Shown piece by piece: positions 9,709 through 19,815 of a stretch of DNA of 64,000 bases; position 1 is the stretch's first letter; each line of letters begins with the position of its first letter. The stretch spans positions 10,266,426 to 10,330,425 of the forward strand of contig NC_073312.1 in NCBI RefSeq assembly GCF_027595985.1, in the 5' to 3' direction. The notes under the pieces are model-generated. The model did no database searches. It was not told the origin of the DNA and was given only the letters and a program-made list of their open reading frames with translations. This DNA is from Sorex araneus (Eukaryota; Chordata; Mammalia; Eulipotyphla; Soricidae). Position numbers and translations under genes: made by a program.

Positions 9709-9950
9709 ATAACACAGCGGATAGGGCATTTGCCTTGCACGTGGCCAACCGGGGTTCGGTTCCTCCACCCTTCTGCAAGCTACGCAGAGTATTTCACCCA
9801 CATAGCAGAGCCTGTGGTGTATTCAATATGCCCAAAACAGTAACAACAAGTCTCACAATGGAGACGTTACTGGTGTCTGCTCGAGCAAATCGATGAGCAA
9901 TGGGATGACAGTGATACAGTGACAGTGACAGTGATATGATATGAATTTAA
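9709..9950 (+). mobile_element. SINE-B, sense, with CAGTGA-type tail
   Basis: A nearly complete head (ACAGCGGATAGGGCATTTGCC; box B GGTTCGGTTCC), then body CAAAACAGTAACAACAAGTC, LINE-like tail ACAATGGAGACGTTACTGG to CAATGGGATGACAGTG, and a short terminal repeat of GATACAGTGACAGTGACAGT. The first few bases of the head are lost. Confidence 0.92.
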
Positions 9951-10139
9951 GCATTCATAGGGTTTGTTGTTGTTATGCATACGATGGCTACTTGGTCCAG
10001 CAACATTTCCTGGATGGACTTTTTACCTATTAAGTTTGCTTTGTGTCTGTTAAAATTTAATCAATGAAAATATAGTCTCTTTTTGGACTTTTTTTCTGTT
10101 TTTTTTGTCTATATACATTTATTGACCCAATGATATTCT

Positions 10140-10303
10140 TGTTTGTTTGGGTCCTACACCTAGCAGTACTTGGAGTCCTGGCTCTGTTCTCATGAATAAC
10201 TTCTAGGGGTGCTTTGGGGACTTATGTGATGCTGGGGAATGAAATCTGGGTTAGCTATATGAAAGACAGGCATCTTATTCTCGGTATTATCTCTCCAATC
10301 CCT
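10140..10303 (-). mobile_element. Old SINE-A relative
   Basis: Antisense, diverged: GTCCTACACCTAGCAGTACTT, GCTGGGGAATGAAATCTGGG and a decayed head ending TATCTCTCCAATCCC. Confidence 0.75.
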
Positions 10304-10400
10304 CCAACGGTATTCTTAAAACAGTGCCACACAGTTTTGATTGTTTTTGCTTTGTATTAAGTACTGAAGTCAGGTGGTATAAATCTTCCCACTGTTATTT

Positions 10401-10579
10401 TATTTTTTTTTTTGCTTTTTGGGTCACACCCAGCAATGCACAGGCGTCACTCCTGGCTCATGCACTCAGGAATCACCCCTGGTGGTGCTCAAGGGACCAT
10501 ATGGGGATGCTGGGATTTGAACCTGGGTTGGCCGCGTGCAAGGCAAATGCCCTACCCACTGTGCTATCACTCCAGCCCC
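10401..10579 (-). mobile_element. SINE-A, young, 20-bp TSD
   Basis: Antisense full-length copy flanked by a perfect AAATCTTCCCACTGTTATTT (10381-10400 and 10580-10599). The body contains the GGCTCATGCACTC variant shared with copies at 36739 and 62446, which may mark a subfamily. Confidence 0.95.
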
Positions 10580-10599
10580 AAATCTTCCCACTGTTATTT

Positions 10600-10844
10600 T
10601 TTAAAATTACATCAACTGTCTAGATTCTCTGCATTGTACATGTTAATTTTGGGACTCTGTGCTTTTTGAACAGAGGAAGTGGGTCTAATATTTTTGTATA
10701 CCACCCACTGTACTCTGTCTAACACAGTACCTGCTTTGATATCTTTTCATGTTTGTTGACTGATCGGTTTTGGGGAACTGATGGAACGGGTGGAATTCAA
10801 CTCACTGAATTCTCAGAGTTGGAAGATTTCTTAGAGGATATTAA
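10600..10844. other. Unique non-coding stretch
   Basis: Nothing recognised. Confidence 0.4.
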
Positions 10845-10992
10845 GATGAAGATTAAGCTGAGTTACCCCTTTAAGAATATGATAAGACTGAGGCTCCAAA
10901 AGATAGATTGATTTGTTTTAGGTCACATAGTGAGCTAGAGGTACTTAGGAGCAGGGCCCAAATCTCTGACCCACCTAACTACTAAAGGAAGC
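10845..10992 (-). mobile_element. MIR, antisense
   Basis: Follows reverse MIR order: GATAAGACTGAGGCTCCAAAAG, AGGTCACATAGTGAGCTAGAGG, then GGAGCAGGGCCCAAATCTCTGAC. Ancient and diverged. Confidence 0.8.
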
Positions 10993-11972
10993 ACTGGGAT
11001 GACCTGGGCTCGTATGTCAAATAAAACTTTATTTGTGTGCTAGAGAGAAGATTTCATTTTGCCTTTGCCAACAGGGTTAAAACATAATTAGTCAGGACAT
11101 AGGAATAAAAGAAGAATGGGCCAAGGTAGATATGAATGAACATTTGAAATTCATTATGTATGGAACATTCATGGTTCATTGGTAGCTAGCTTTCTACATT
11201 TGAATGAAGGCACTGGAGAGAGTTTCCTGAAATGTGTGTGGTCTAGAAAACATGACTGATTTGACTAGCAGACTTAAGGCATGTCAGCACCTGAGTGAAT
11301 TTGATCAAAGGCTGTTGCCAAAGACACAGCAATACCAGGATGAAATTCTTGCAAAGTAAACAGCCTCCATATTACAGGTGCACACCTGTATTGGAGGACT
11401 TGCTGAATACAGTCATTTTGGCTTTTTAATGGATGACTGTGAAATTGACAGATTAAGGAGGAAGAAATTGCATCCTTGAAAGCTTGTGGTTAATCATTCT
11501 CCTGGGAATGACTCAGCTCCTTTTTTTTTCTTTCAAGCTATATAATTTCAGTTTCTTTTCTAATGGCCACATTGATGTTTTGTGCTTATGATGTTTTGTG
11601 CTTTCTAACCTCATGGTCTACTGAAATTTTTCTTAAAAAGAAGTAGAGATGCTACAAGGTATAATTCAAAAAGTAGCTTTTATGTGAGGCAAGTTTATCA
11701 ATCTTTGATTCTTTGATTCCTGTACTTGTAATTGTTGAAGAAAAGCAAGTGTTAATTACATTGAAAGCATTAAATCATACTATGGTATCATTATCAAATG
11801 AAATACTTTTCAAAAATTTGTATTTAAACTTTAAATAAGGAAAGTTATATTAATAATATATTGAATATAAAATTACCTCAAAAACCCTACTAGTAACATA
11901 AATGCAACTGTCTGTGTTTTTTTCTTATACCATTTTTGTATGTATTCGTGCTTTCAGATTGCCTCATACAAA
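10993..11972. other. Unique non-coding stretch
   Basis: Nearly 1 kb without recognised repeats or credible coding frames. It ends at the 14-bp target site of the L1 that starts at 11987. Confidence 0.5.
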
Positions 11973-11986
11973 TATTACATATACTA

Positions 11987-14213
11987 ACAAATAATGAAAG
12001 AGAAGAAAGAGACATTAAAAAAACAATCCCGTTCACAATAGTACCTCAAAAAATCAAGTACCTTGGAATCAGCTTAACCAAAGAGGTGAAGGACCTATAC
12101 AAGGAAAATTACAAAACACTACTTCAAGAAATAAAGGAAGACACTAGGAAATGGAGACACATCCCCTGCTCATGGATAGGGAGAATTAACATTATCAAAA
12201 TGGCAATACTGGGGCTGGAGTGATAGCACAGCGGGTAGGGTGTTTGCCTTGCACACGGCCGACCCGGGTTCGAATCCCAGCATCCCATATGGTCCCCTGA
12301 GCACCGCCAGGGGTAATTCCTGAGTGCATGAGCCAGGAATGACCCTGTGCATTACCGGGTGTGACCCAAAAAGCAAAAAAAAAAAAAAATGGCAATACTG
12401 TCCAAAGCACTATAGAAATTTAATGCAGTCCCTATCAGGATACCCATGACATTTTTCAAAGATATAGACAAAAAACTCCTGAAATTTATATGGAACAATA
12501 AACCCCCACGAATAGCTAAAGCAATCCTTGGAAAAAAGAAGATGGGTGGCGTCATCTTCCCCAACTTCAAACTTTACTGCAAAGCAGTAGTAATTAAAAC
12601 AGCATGGTATTGGGATAAAAACAGATTTGCAGAACAATGAAACAGAGTTGAATATCCTGTCACAGACCTCCAAATATATGGCCACTTTATTTTTGACAAA
12701 GGAGCAAAAAATGCAAAGTGGAATAAGGAAAGCCTCTTCAACAAGTGGTGCTGGGAAAACTGGACAGCTACCTGCAAAAAAGTGAACTCTGACCTCTGTC
12801 TAATGCCAGGCACAAAAGTCAGATAAAAGTGGATTAGAGACCTCAATATAAGACATGAATCTATAAGGTTCATAGAAGAAAATGTAGGCAGAACTCTCCA
12901 TGACATTGAAGCTAAAAGCATTTTTAAGGACGAAACAGCACTGACCATGCAAATGGAAGCAAACATAAACAAAATGGGACTACATCAAACTAAGAAGCTT
13001 CTGCACTTCAAAAGAAACAGTGACCAAAATACAGAAAGAGCCCACAGAATGGGAAAGAATATTTACCCAATACCCATCTGATAAGGGGTTAATATCAAGG
13101 ATATACAGACACTAGTAGAATTGTATAAGAAAAAACCTCCAACTACATCAAAAAATAGGGAGAAGAAATGAACAGAAGTTTCCTCAAAAAATAAATACGA
13201 ATGTCCAAAAGGCACATGAAAAATGCTCCACATCGATAGTCATCAGGGAGATGCAAATCAAAAAAACAACAAGATATCATCTCACACCACAAAAACTGGC
13301 ACACATTCAAAAGAACAAAAGCAACCAGTGCTGGTGTGGATGTGGGGGAAAAGGGATGCCCCTTCACTGTTGGTGGGAATGCTGACTGGTCCAGCCTGTC
13401 TGGAAAACAATATGGACAGTCCTTCAAAAACTAGAAATTGAGCTTCCATATAACCTCGCAATACCACTTCTGGGAATATATCCCGAGGATGCAAAAAAGC
13501 ACAGTAGAAATGACATCTGTACCTATATATTCATTGCAGCATTGCTCACAATAGCCAAAATATGGAAACAACCCGAGTGCCCTAAAACAGATGACTGCTT
13601 AAAGAAACTTTGGTACATCTACACAATGAAATATTATGCAGCTGTTAGCAGAGATGAAGTCATGAAATTTGCTTATAAATGGGTAGACATGGAGAGTATC
13701 ATGCTAAGTGAAATGGGTCAGAAAGAGAGGGACAGACATAGAAGAATTGCACTCATTTGTGGAGTATAAAATAACATCACATGAGGCTGACACCCAAGGA
13801 CAGTAGATACAAGGGCCAGGGGGATTGCCCCATAGCTGGAAACCTGCTTCATGAGCAGAGAGGAGAAGGCAAATGGAATAGAGAAGGGATCACTAAGAAA
13901 ATGATGGGTGGAGGAACCAGTTGGGATGGGAGATGCATACTGAAAGTAGACAATGGACCAAACATGATGACCTCTCAGTGTCTGTGTTGCAAGCAATAAT
14001 GCCCAAAAGTAGAGAGAGAGAGAGTATGGGGAATATTGTCTGCCATGGAGGCAGGGGGAGGGTGGGAAAGGGGGGATATACCTGGATATTGGTGGTGGGG
14101 AATGTGCATTGGTAGAAGGATGGGTGTTTTAACATTGTGAGATTGTAACCCAAACATGAAAGCTTGTAACTATCTCACGGTGATTCAATAAAATTTAAAA
14201 AAATTTAACAATG
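11987..14213 (+). mobile_element. L1, 5'-truncated, ORF2 3' part plus 3'UTR, 14-bp TSD
   Basis: TATTACATATACTA at 11973-11986 repeats exactly at 14214-14227, so this is one insertion of about 2.04 kb without the SINE inside it. It begins late in ORF2: frames read the [20 protein letters not shown] region at about 12045 and the C-terminal IYTMKYYAAVSRDEV region at about 13616. The ORF2 end lies near 13769. A 3'UTR follows, with a GA-run, a G-rich patch near 14050 and the poly(A) signal CAATAAAATTT at 14186. Frameshifts and stops kill the frame. Confidence 0.93.
12211..12385 (+). mobile_element. SINE-A inside the L1, 14-bp TSD
   Basis: Complete sense copy with consensus-like box A (TAGCACAGCGGG) and perfect box B (GGTTCGAATCC), then an A-run. 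AAAATGGCAATACT is repeated on both sides (12197-12210 and 12386-12399), both being L1 ORF2 sequence. It must be younger than its host L1. Confidence 0.96.
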
Positions 14214-14234
14214 TATTACATATACTATATAACA

Positions 14235-14441
14235 CAGACTGGAATGACAGCACAGTGGGTAGGGCGTTTTCCTTGCTTGCAGCTGACCTGGGTTCGATTC
14301 CCCCATCCCTCTTGGAAAGCCTGACAATCTATCGAGAGTATCCTGCCCGCATGGCAGAGCCTGGCAAGCCACCTGTGGCACATTCCATATGCCAGAAACA
14401 GTAACAAATCGAGGAAGAATAGAACAACAGTACTACAGTGC
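14235..14441 (+). mobile_element. SINE-B with 12-bp TSD at the L1 3' junction
   Basis: Sense copy: ACTGGAATGACAGCACAGTG head, box B GGTTCGATTCC, and a body to CCAGAAACAGTAACAA, but the LINE-like tail is mostly deleted and replaced by a short GTACTACAGTGC end. TACTATATAACA flanks it (14223-14234 and 14442-14453) and overlaps the right TSD of the L1 at 11987-14213. Confidence 0.9.
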
Positions 14442-14563
14442 TACTATATAACATATATATTACTAAACAATGTGTTCTTTACTTATACATATATTGAACT
14501 TCATAATCTATAAGATGGTCTTTTGGAACTTGCCTTTGTTCCTGTTCATAATTATGCTTTGCT

Positions 14564-14836
14564 TTTCTTGTGCTTTGAGGGACCCATCAAGCAGTGCTCA
14601 GGGAGTCTGGGGGCCAATTCTTGGCCAATCAGGCTGGACAATTTAATTAGTTAATGAGGGTGGTGCTGTACTTCTTGGGCCCTGAAATATCACGGCACAC
14701 CTGAACTGTGGGGGTATTTGTGGGACTCCCTTGATGCCTTGTGGTGTTTGGTGAACCTTGTGGTACTGGAAATTTGGGCCAGGTTTAGGCACATGCAAAA
14801 CATGCACCTTAACCCCGTTCTATCCTCCAGACCTGT
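14564..14836 (-). mobile_element. Old composite SINE, antisense
   Basis: GTGCTTTGAGGGACCCATC and CAGTGCTCAGGGAGTCTGGG open a SINE-A-like body. An unrecognised middle follows, then a head-like end (GCACATGCAAAACATGCACC to TCCTCCAGACC). Longer than the family norm, so either two overlapping copies or an insertion. Confidence 0.5.
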
Positions 14837-14849
14837 TCATGTTTTTCAT

Positions 14850-15216
14850 TCATTTTTATTTTATTATTAAATCACTATGAGAACAGTTACAAAGCTTTCC
14901 AGTTTAAGTCTCGGTCATGCAATGATCAAACATCCATCCCTTCACCAGTGCACATTTTTCACCACCAAGAACCCCAGTATACCCCCCATCCCACCCCTTC
15001 CCCTGCCTGTGTGACAGATGATTTTCACTTTACTCTCTCTCCACTTGATCACAACCAATATTTCAACAAAAAACCCACCATTATTATTTGGAATTTCCCC
15101 AACAGTCAGACCTGCCGAAAAGGCATCATTAGATAATTTGTTTTCTTATTACTGACTATGAAGAGCGTATGATTTTAGATTTCTGATATTTTAGTAATAA
15201 GTTTGGAGGGATTTCT
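14850..15216 (-). mobile_element. L1 3'UTR, antisense
   Basis: Reverse complement of the L1 3' end: TTTATTATTAAATCACTATGAG, GAACAGTTACAAAGCTTTCC, CAATGATCAAACATCCATCCC and CCAGTATACCCCCCATCCC. It corresponds to the 3'UTR of the L1 at 11987-14213, so this copy is inserted in the opposite direction. Confidence 0.8.
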
Positions 15217-15600
15217 GCCAAAAGCTTCTGGGTTCTGAGATTGGTTTGTGTGCCTCTGGGATCATGGCCGTTCAGGAGTCAGAGGAGCCATTCGTGGGCG
15301 ACGACTTGGGGCCTTGTTGGGGTGGGGCGAGGGGCTGGTTCCACCCCCCTCACCCCAAGAGGCCCCAGTCTCATCACTAAAAATTCATACCTGGCTGTCC
15401 AATAGGCTCTGAATAGGTGGCGGCCACCACGCCACCGGAGGCAAAGGGTGGAAGGGACAAACACCCTTCCTCACCGGGGTGGCACGGCACCGTAGTTTAA
15501 TGCTCAGTCCAGATGCATTTTTGGCAAAAGCCACTGGGTCCTGAGATTGGTTTGTGTGGTTCTGGGATCATGGCCATTCAGGAGCCAGAGGAGTTAGTTA
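15217..15600. repeat. GC-rich repeat bounded by 71-bp direct repeats
   Basis: The 71 bases at 15217-15287 recur at 15523-15593 with about 8 differences. Both hold TGAGATTGGTTTGTGTG and GGGATCATGGCC. Between them is a GC-rich stretch (about 15290-15480) with a CCACCCCCCTCACCCC patch and GGTGGCGGCCACCACGCCACC. The TCATGGCC word and its context recur at about 52965, so this is part of an interspersed repeat, probably GC-rich shrew L1 3'UTR or a composite. Confidence 0.7.
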
Positions 15601-15850
15601 TCCATTTTAACGCCAGTTTTTTTTTCTATAGTATGATTATATCACACATTGCTATCCTGTTAATGTTCATTTGAGTTGTTTCCAGATTTTTGCTGTTATA
15701 AATATTGGGTTCTATCTCGAACGTATCTCCTAAAGTGTGTGCATATGTAATTATTTTAACTATATATGTCAGGGTGGAATTGTTAAATTATGAGACACTT
15801 AAGTGTTCAGCTTCATAAAGTAGTATAACATTATTTTTCCAAAGTCATTG
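15601..15850 (-). mobile_element. Old L1 3' region, antisense
   Basis: TTGAGTTGTTTCCAGATTTTTGCTGTTATAAATA-type wording followed by CAGGGTGGAATTGTTAAATTATG is antisense old L1. Confidence 0.65.
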
Positions 15851-16283
15851 TGCTGTTTTATCCACATATAAATGATCACATTTTACATCTGCTATTAGCC
15901 TAATATTGTATCTTAACCGACACCATGTTATATATATACAGTCTAAATCTGTAAACTAGCAGAGCTTATGGGAAATGTTGGTTAAGAGGAAAATGCTCAA
16001 AAACATTGTCAGTGGTGCATAAAATTATTCCTATAGTCTTATACACAATAACTAGATAGAAATATATAAGTGTTCCAATAAATACAGCACTTTGCCTTGA
16101 GAAAGACATAATGTTTGTGGAAGTGAGTGATGGAAGGGCTTGAGCTTTATGTTATGTGATGTATTACATAACATAATATGTAATATGGAAGATTATTTGA
16201 AATTGTATTACATAACATATGTATTACATAACATATATGTAATATGGAAGATTATTTGAAATTGGATGTGCCATTGTAGCAAG
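15851..16283. repeat. Unique stretch with a local tandem duplication
   Basis: Mostly unique. Near 16156-16265 a unit of about 55-60 bases containing ATGTATTACATAACAT and TGTAATATGGAAGATTATTTG is present twice in a row, with internal slippage of the TATTACATAACATA word. Confidence 0.65.
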
Positions 16284-16450
16284 AATGGCTAGAGAGATAG
16301 TAGAGTGGGTAGGGCATATGCCGTGCAGGTGGCAGATCCAGGTTAGATTTCCTGAGCCCCAAAAGGGTGAATTCCTGAGTGCAAAGTCAAGAATAAGTCC
16401 TGAGCATTGTAGGATGTGCCCTCAAAACCAAAACTAAAACCAAAAAAGCA
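16284..16450 (+). mobile_element. SINE-A relative, diverged
   Basis: Sense: GGCTAGAGAGATAGTAGAGTGG head, box B lost (GGTTAGATTTC), GAATTCCTGAGTGCAAAGTC body and an A-rich end with CAAAACCAAAACTAAAACC. Confidence 0.8.
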
Positions 16451-16723
16451 TGGCAACACCCAATTTTAGAAAGTCTTAACAAATGGAGGCAGGTGGGGTA
16501 TGTAGCTCACAGCACCAGTATGCTTCCTGATGGATGTTAGAGATTTGTGTGCCATGAGTATTTCTAAGTGACTTGGTTCATCTGGATATATTTTTCTGTG
16601 TGCCTATACGCAGTATGTCAGGAAGAAATTTTGCATAGCCAAATGCAAATTTCATCGTGTGCTCAAGTTTTACCTTAATACATCATTTGCATTGTCACAG
16701 ATTCATATATATATTTATACATA

Positions 16724-16889
16724 TTATTTTTTTGAGGGAGAGTCACACCTGGTGATGCTTAGGTTTCTCCTGGCTCTGCACTTAGGAATTACTCCTGTTG
16801 GTACTGAGGGGACCAATGCCAAGGATGGAACCCAGGTTGGCCATGTGCAAGGCAAACACCATACCCACTGCTCTATTGCTCCACCCCAC
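16724..16889 (-). mobile_element. SINE-A relative
   Basis: Antisense, complete in outline: AGTCACACCTGGTGATGCTTAG, GGAATTACTCCTGTTGGTAC, a short deletion after GAGGGGACC, and a head ending GCTCTATTGCTCCACCCCA. Confidence 0.85.
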
Positions 16890-16909
16890 AAGATTTATAT
16901 TTTAAAGTA

Positions 16910-17122
16910 GTGATTACACCAGGCAATACCAGGGGCTTAGGGTCACTCCCAGTTGAGCTGGGCTTGGCACAGATTGGTGATGTTCAGACTGGAGACACTT
17001 GGGGACTCACCAGGGCTACATACAGCAATACTTAGGGGAAACAGGTAATGCTAAAAAGCGAACTCAAGACCTTGCATGTGCTAGTCATGTATTTTACCAC
17101 TTGAACTATCTTACCTGGCCCA
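16910..17122 (-). mobile_element. Old SINE-like element, antisense
   Basis: Contains ACCAGGCAATACCAGGGGCTTAG, AGGGCTACATACAGCAATAC and a head-like CTTGCATGTGCTAGTCATG to TATCTTACCTGGCCC. Longer and much more diverged than its neighbour. Confidence 0.5.
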
Positions 17123-17640
17123 GATTTGTGTTTTTAAAAAATTGTAACATATACAACTCCCTAATATTGTTACTATAAATTTTTATTTTTTTGCCAGCTA
17201 AAAAGTGTATTTTTTCTTCCAAATAAATATTATATGATCTTCATAATCTTATTTCCCTGATTCTAACTTGAGCATCTTTTCCACTAGTTGTTGGCCAGAT
17301 GCATTTCCTTGTAAGTGTCTTGCCTCTTCTTTTCTTTTCTTTTTTTTTTTTTTGGTTTTTGGTTCTGGCGATGCACAGCGGTTACTCCTGGCTCTTCACT
17401 CAGGAATTACCCCTGGCGGTGCTCAGGGGACCATATGGGATGCTGGGATTCGAACCCGGGTCAGCCACATGCAAGGCAAACGCCCTACCCGCTGTGCTAT
17501 CGCTCCAGCCCCATTGCCTCTTCTTTTCAAACTAATGTTTTTTTATTTTGTTTTGGGTACAGATGCCAAGAAGTGGTATTGCTGGACCATTTAGGATTCT
17601 ATCTCCTTTTTAAAAGCAATTTCCATAGTGCTTTCCATAG
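17123..17640 (-). mobile_element. Old L1, antisense, split by a SINE
   Basis: Flanks of the SINE at 17335 read as antisense L1: GGTACAGATGCCAAGAAGTGGTATTGCTGGACC and TTTCCATAGTGCTTTCCATAGAC-type words on the right. No intact frame. Confidence 0.6.
17335..17513 (-). mobile_element. SINE-A, young, 15-bp TSD
   Basis: Antisense full-length copy between TTGCCTCTTCTTTTC repeats (17320-17334 and 17514-17528). Box B is perfect in antisense (GGATTCGAACCC in plus reading at about 17446). The GGGTCACACCC word of the body has decayed to GGTTC. Confidence 0.95.
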
Positions 17641-17659
17641 ACATTGAACCATGCATCTA

Positions 17660-17902
17660 TGCACTTAACTGCACTTAGTATAATAGCCCAATATGGAAAC
17701 AACCCAAATGCCCAAGCTGAATGAATCAAGAAGTTCATATATACATAACAGAACATGATGCAGCTCTAAGAAAAAATAAAACAATTCAATTTGCAGCAAC
17801 ATGGATGGAATTGGAAGAGATAATGCTGGTGAAGTCAGTCAGAAGAAAGGGACAGGTGCAGAATGATCTCTCTCATATGTGGGACTTAAAGATACACCGT
17901 GA
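17660..17902 (+). mobile_element. Old L1M 3' end of ORF2, sense
   Basis: AATATGGAAACAACCCAAATG, GGATGGAATTGGAAGAGATAA and GATCTCTCTCATATGTGG are the common old L1 ORF2 C-terminal and early 3'UTR words. Resumes at 18207 after a younger L1 piece. Confidence 0.8.
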
Positions 17903-18191
17903 CTATAGATTGAACACAATGGCCACTCAATACTCCTATTACAGACCAAAACACCCAAAAGGAGAGAGAGAGACCAAAAGGGAATGCACTGCCACAGAAG
18001 GCTGGGGGAAGGTGGAGGGGGGGGATTGGGAGGTGGGAGGGTTACTGGATTCACTGGTGGTGGAGAATGGACACTGGTAGAGAGAGAGGTGCCCGAACAT
18101 TGTATGAGGGAAACACAAGTATGAAAATGTGTAAATCTGTTACTGTACCCTCATGGTGATTCACTAATTAACAAAATAAAAAAATAAATAA
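17903..18191 (+). mobile_element. L1 3'UTR insertion nested in older L1, 15-bp TSD
   Basis: Extremely 5'-truncated L1: only 3'UTR (GACTATAGATTGAACACAATGG, G-rich patch at 18000-18040, GGTGATTCACTAATTAAC and an A-rich tail). AAAGATACACCGTGA occurs at 17888-17902 and 18192-18206. The 119-codon frame spanning this join is a chimera of two elements. Confidence 0.9.
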
Positions 18192-18206
18192 AAAGATACA
18201 CCGTGA

Positions 18207-18315
18207 GGTTGCAACAAAGACCCAAAAGCAACATAACAAAGGAAGTAATCCACACAATTAAGTTGAGGGGGGCTGGGAGGAAGGGGTATTGGGTCTTTGG
18301 AAGAGGGATATTAAA
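18207..18315 (+). mobile_element. Old L1M 3'UTR, continuation
   Basis: GGTTGCAACAAAGACCCAAAAGC and the GGGGGGCTGGGAGG patch continue the old L1 interrupted at 17902. Confidence 0.55.
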
Positions 18316-18548
18316 CTAATCACTGTCATTGTCATCCCGTTGCTCATCGATTTGTTCGAGCGGGCACCAGTAACGTCTCTCATTGAGAGACTTATTGTTA
18401 CTGTTTTTGGCATATCCAATATGCACGGTAGCTTGCCAGGCTCTGCCTCTCGGGCTCGATACTCTTGGTAGCTTGCTGGGCTTTCTGAGAGGGTCAGAGG
18501 AATCGAACTCGGGTCGGCCGCATGAAAGGCGAACGCCCAACCACTACT
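18316..18548 (-). mobile_element. SINE-B, near full length
   Basis: Antisense, starting at the tail (CACTGTCATTGTCATCCCGT) with GTTCGAGCGGGCACCAGTAACG, and running through the body to the head (GAATCGAACTCGGGTCGGCC). The last head bases are altered to CCACTACTAGG, so box A is damaged. Confidence 0.92.
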
Positions 18549-18611
18549 AGGTATAAAAATGATTGAATTCAACCCCCTTTCATGGTTTAAACCTCAATAA
18601 ATCTGTTTGGA

Positions 18612-18792
18612 AGGAAGTTACCTCAATTGAGCAAAGACCATATATGTCAAATCTACAGCTTACATCATAGACAACGGTGAAAGTTTGAAAGTTTTTTCTC
18701 CAAATTTAGGAACAAGACTAAGGTGTCCACTCTCACAATTCCTATTTAACTTATAACTAGAATTTCTAGCTAGAGCAGCTGGGCTAAGAGAA
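18612..18792 (+). mobile_element. Old L1 ORF2 reverse-transcriptase fragment
   Basis: CAAATCTACAGCTTACATCATAG, CAACGGTGAAAGTTTGAAAG and GGAACAAGACTAAGGTGTCC follow L1 ORF2 just upstream of its catalytic motif. Isolated and decayed. Confidence 0.75.
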
Positions 18793-18824
18793 ATGAAGTT
18801 CGTCCAAATGAAATGTGGTAGGAC

Positions 18825-18906
18825 GCGTGCCTTATATGTAGAAAGCCCTGAGTCCAATTCTCGGCGCGTGCCTTATATGTAGAAAGCCCTGAGTCCAATT
18901 CTCAGC
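18825..18906 (+). repeat. 41-bp tandem duplication in a SINE head remnant
   Basis: Two 41-base units (18825-18865 and 18866-18906) starting GCGTGCCTTATATGTAGAAA differ at one base only. The unit includes a tRNA-like head remnant (GAGTCCAATTCTCGGC resembles box B and its flank). Confidence 0.93.
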
Positions 18907-19054
18907 AATGTGTGTCTCCTCCTCCCTCAACATCATTGGGTTTGGACCTGCTGGCCCCATTATAAGAAAATTTTTTCTTCCTTTCTTTTTTTTTTTTTAA
19001 TAAACTTCCTGCATGGTAGATAAACTTCCTTATCCAAATCAGGATGTTTGTGTG

Positions 19055-19582
19055 TGTGTTACAAAATATGCATAATATAAAATTTACTGTTTGAACTTAA
19101 AAAAATTTTTTTAGTACATGGTATAGAACCAAGGACCTCACATATGCTAAAAAGTTTTTGTAATTACTGAGCTATATCCAAGCCTCCTGAGTTGTTAAGT
19201 ATACAATTATTTGTGTTAAAAACTTTTATCATATTATACATTACCACTGTTTCTAGAACTTCTTCATATCCCTAAGTAAGTCTTTGCATCCTTTAAGCAA
19301 TAATTATTCCTCTCTTCCCCAACTCTAAAATCCTCTCATATATTTTCTGTATTTGTGAATGTGCCTATTTCTTAATATTTCATATAGGTGAAAGCAACTG
19401 ATGATCTGACTTCTTTTACTCAGTATAATGTTTTGTAAGGTTTATCTATGCCATAATATGTATCAGAAATACATTTATTTCTGGAGAAAATTATTTTTCT
19501 ATTGCTTATTTATATCACATCTTAGTTATCCATTCATCTGCTGATGTACGTTTGGGTTGTTTCCCCTTTAAGATATGGTAAA
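19055..19582 (-). mobile_element. Old L1 3' region, antisense
   Basis: Words such as TTTTACTCAGTATAATGTTTTG, TTATCCATTCATCTGCTGATG and TTTGGGTTGTTTCCCCTTT are antisense old L1. Interrupted by an old SINE and continued to about 19990. Confidence 0.75.
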
Positions 19583-19815
19583 TAGGCGCCAGAGAGATAA
19601 TACAGGTTCATGTCTTGTGTTCGGTCAACTCCTGGTTTGATCCCTTAGTATCACCACATACCAGGATAGCCTAGGTAATCCCTGGCATAGCAGGGCTCCC
19701 GTAGCCCTTTGCCAGAGGCCCTTGCACTGGTCTTCTGGCCTGGTCAGCCTGGTATTGCTGGGAGTGGTTCCTGAACCCTCAAGCTACACTTGGGAGCTTC
19801 TAGAAAAATAGAAAC
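19583..19815 (+). mobile_element. Old long SINE relative, sense
   Basis: GGCGCCAGAGAGATAATACAGG head, box B GGTTTGATCCC, then a longer body than SINE-A with GCCCTTTGCCAGAGGCCC and GCTGGGAGTGGTTCCTGAAC, and an A-rich end. Confidence 0.6.

Noticed and set aside
12574-12972. 132-codon minus-strand frame
   Set aside because: It is antisense of L1 ORF2 at 11987-14213; the sense strand shows recognisable L1 text.
15290-15480. CpG island or promoter
   Set aside because: It is GC-rich but lies between direct repeats and next to an L1 3'UTR; more likely repeat sequence.
17721-18080. 119-codon plus-strand frame
   Set aside because: It begins in one old L1 and ends in a younger L1 3'UTR inserted into it; the join lies at the TSD.
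18825-18906. CRISPR-like direct repeat
   Set aside because: Only two adjacent units with no spacer, in mammalian DNA; an ordinary tandem duplication.
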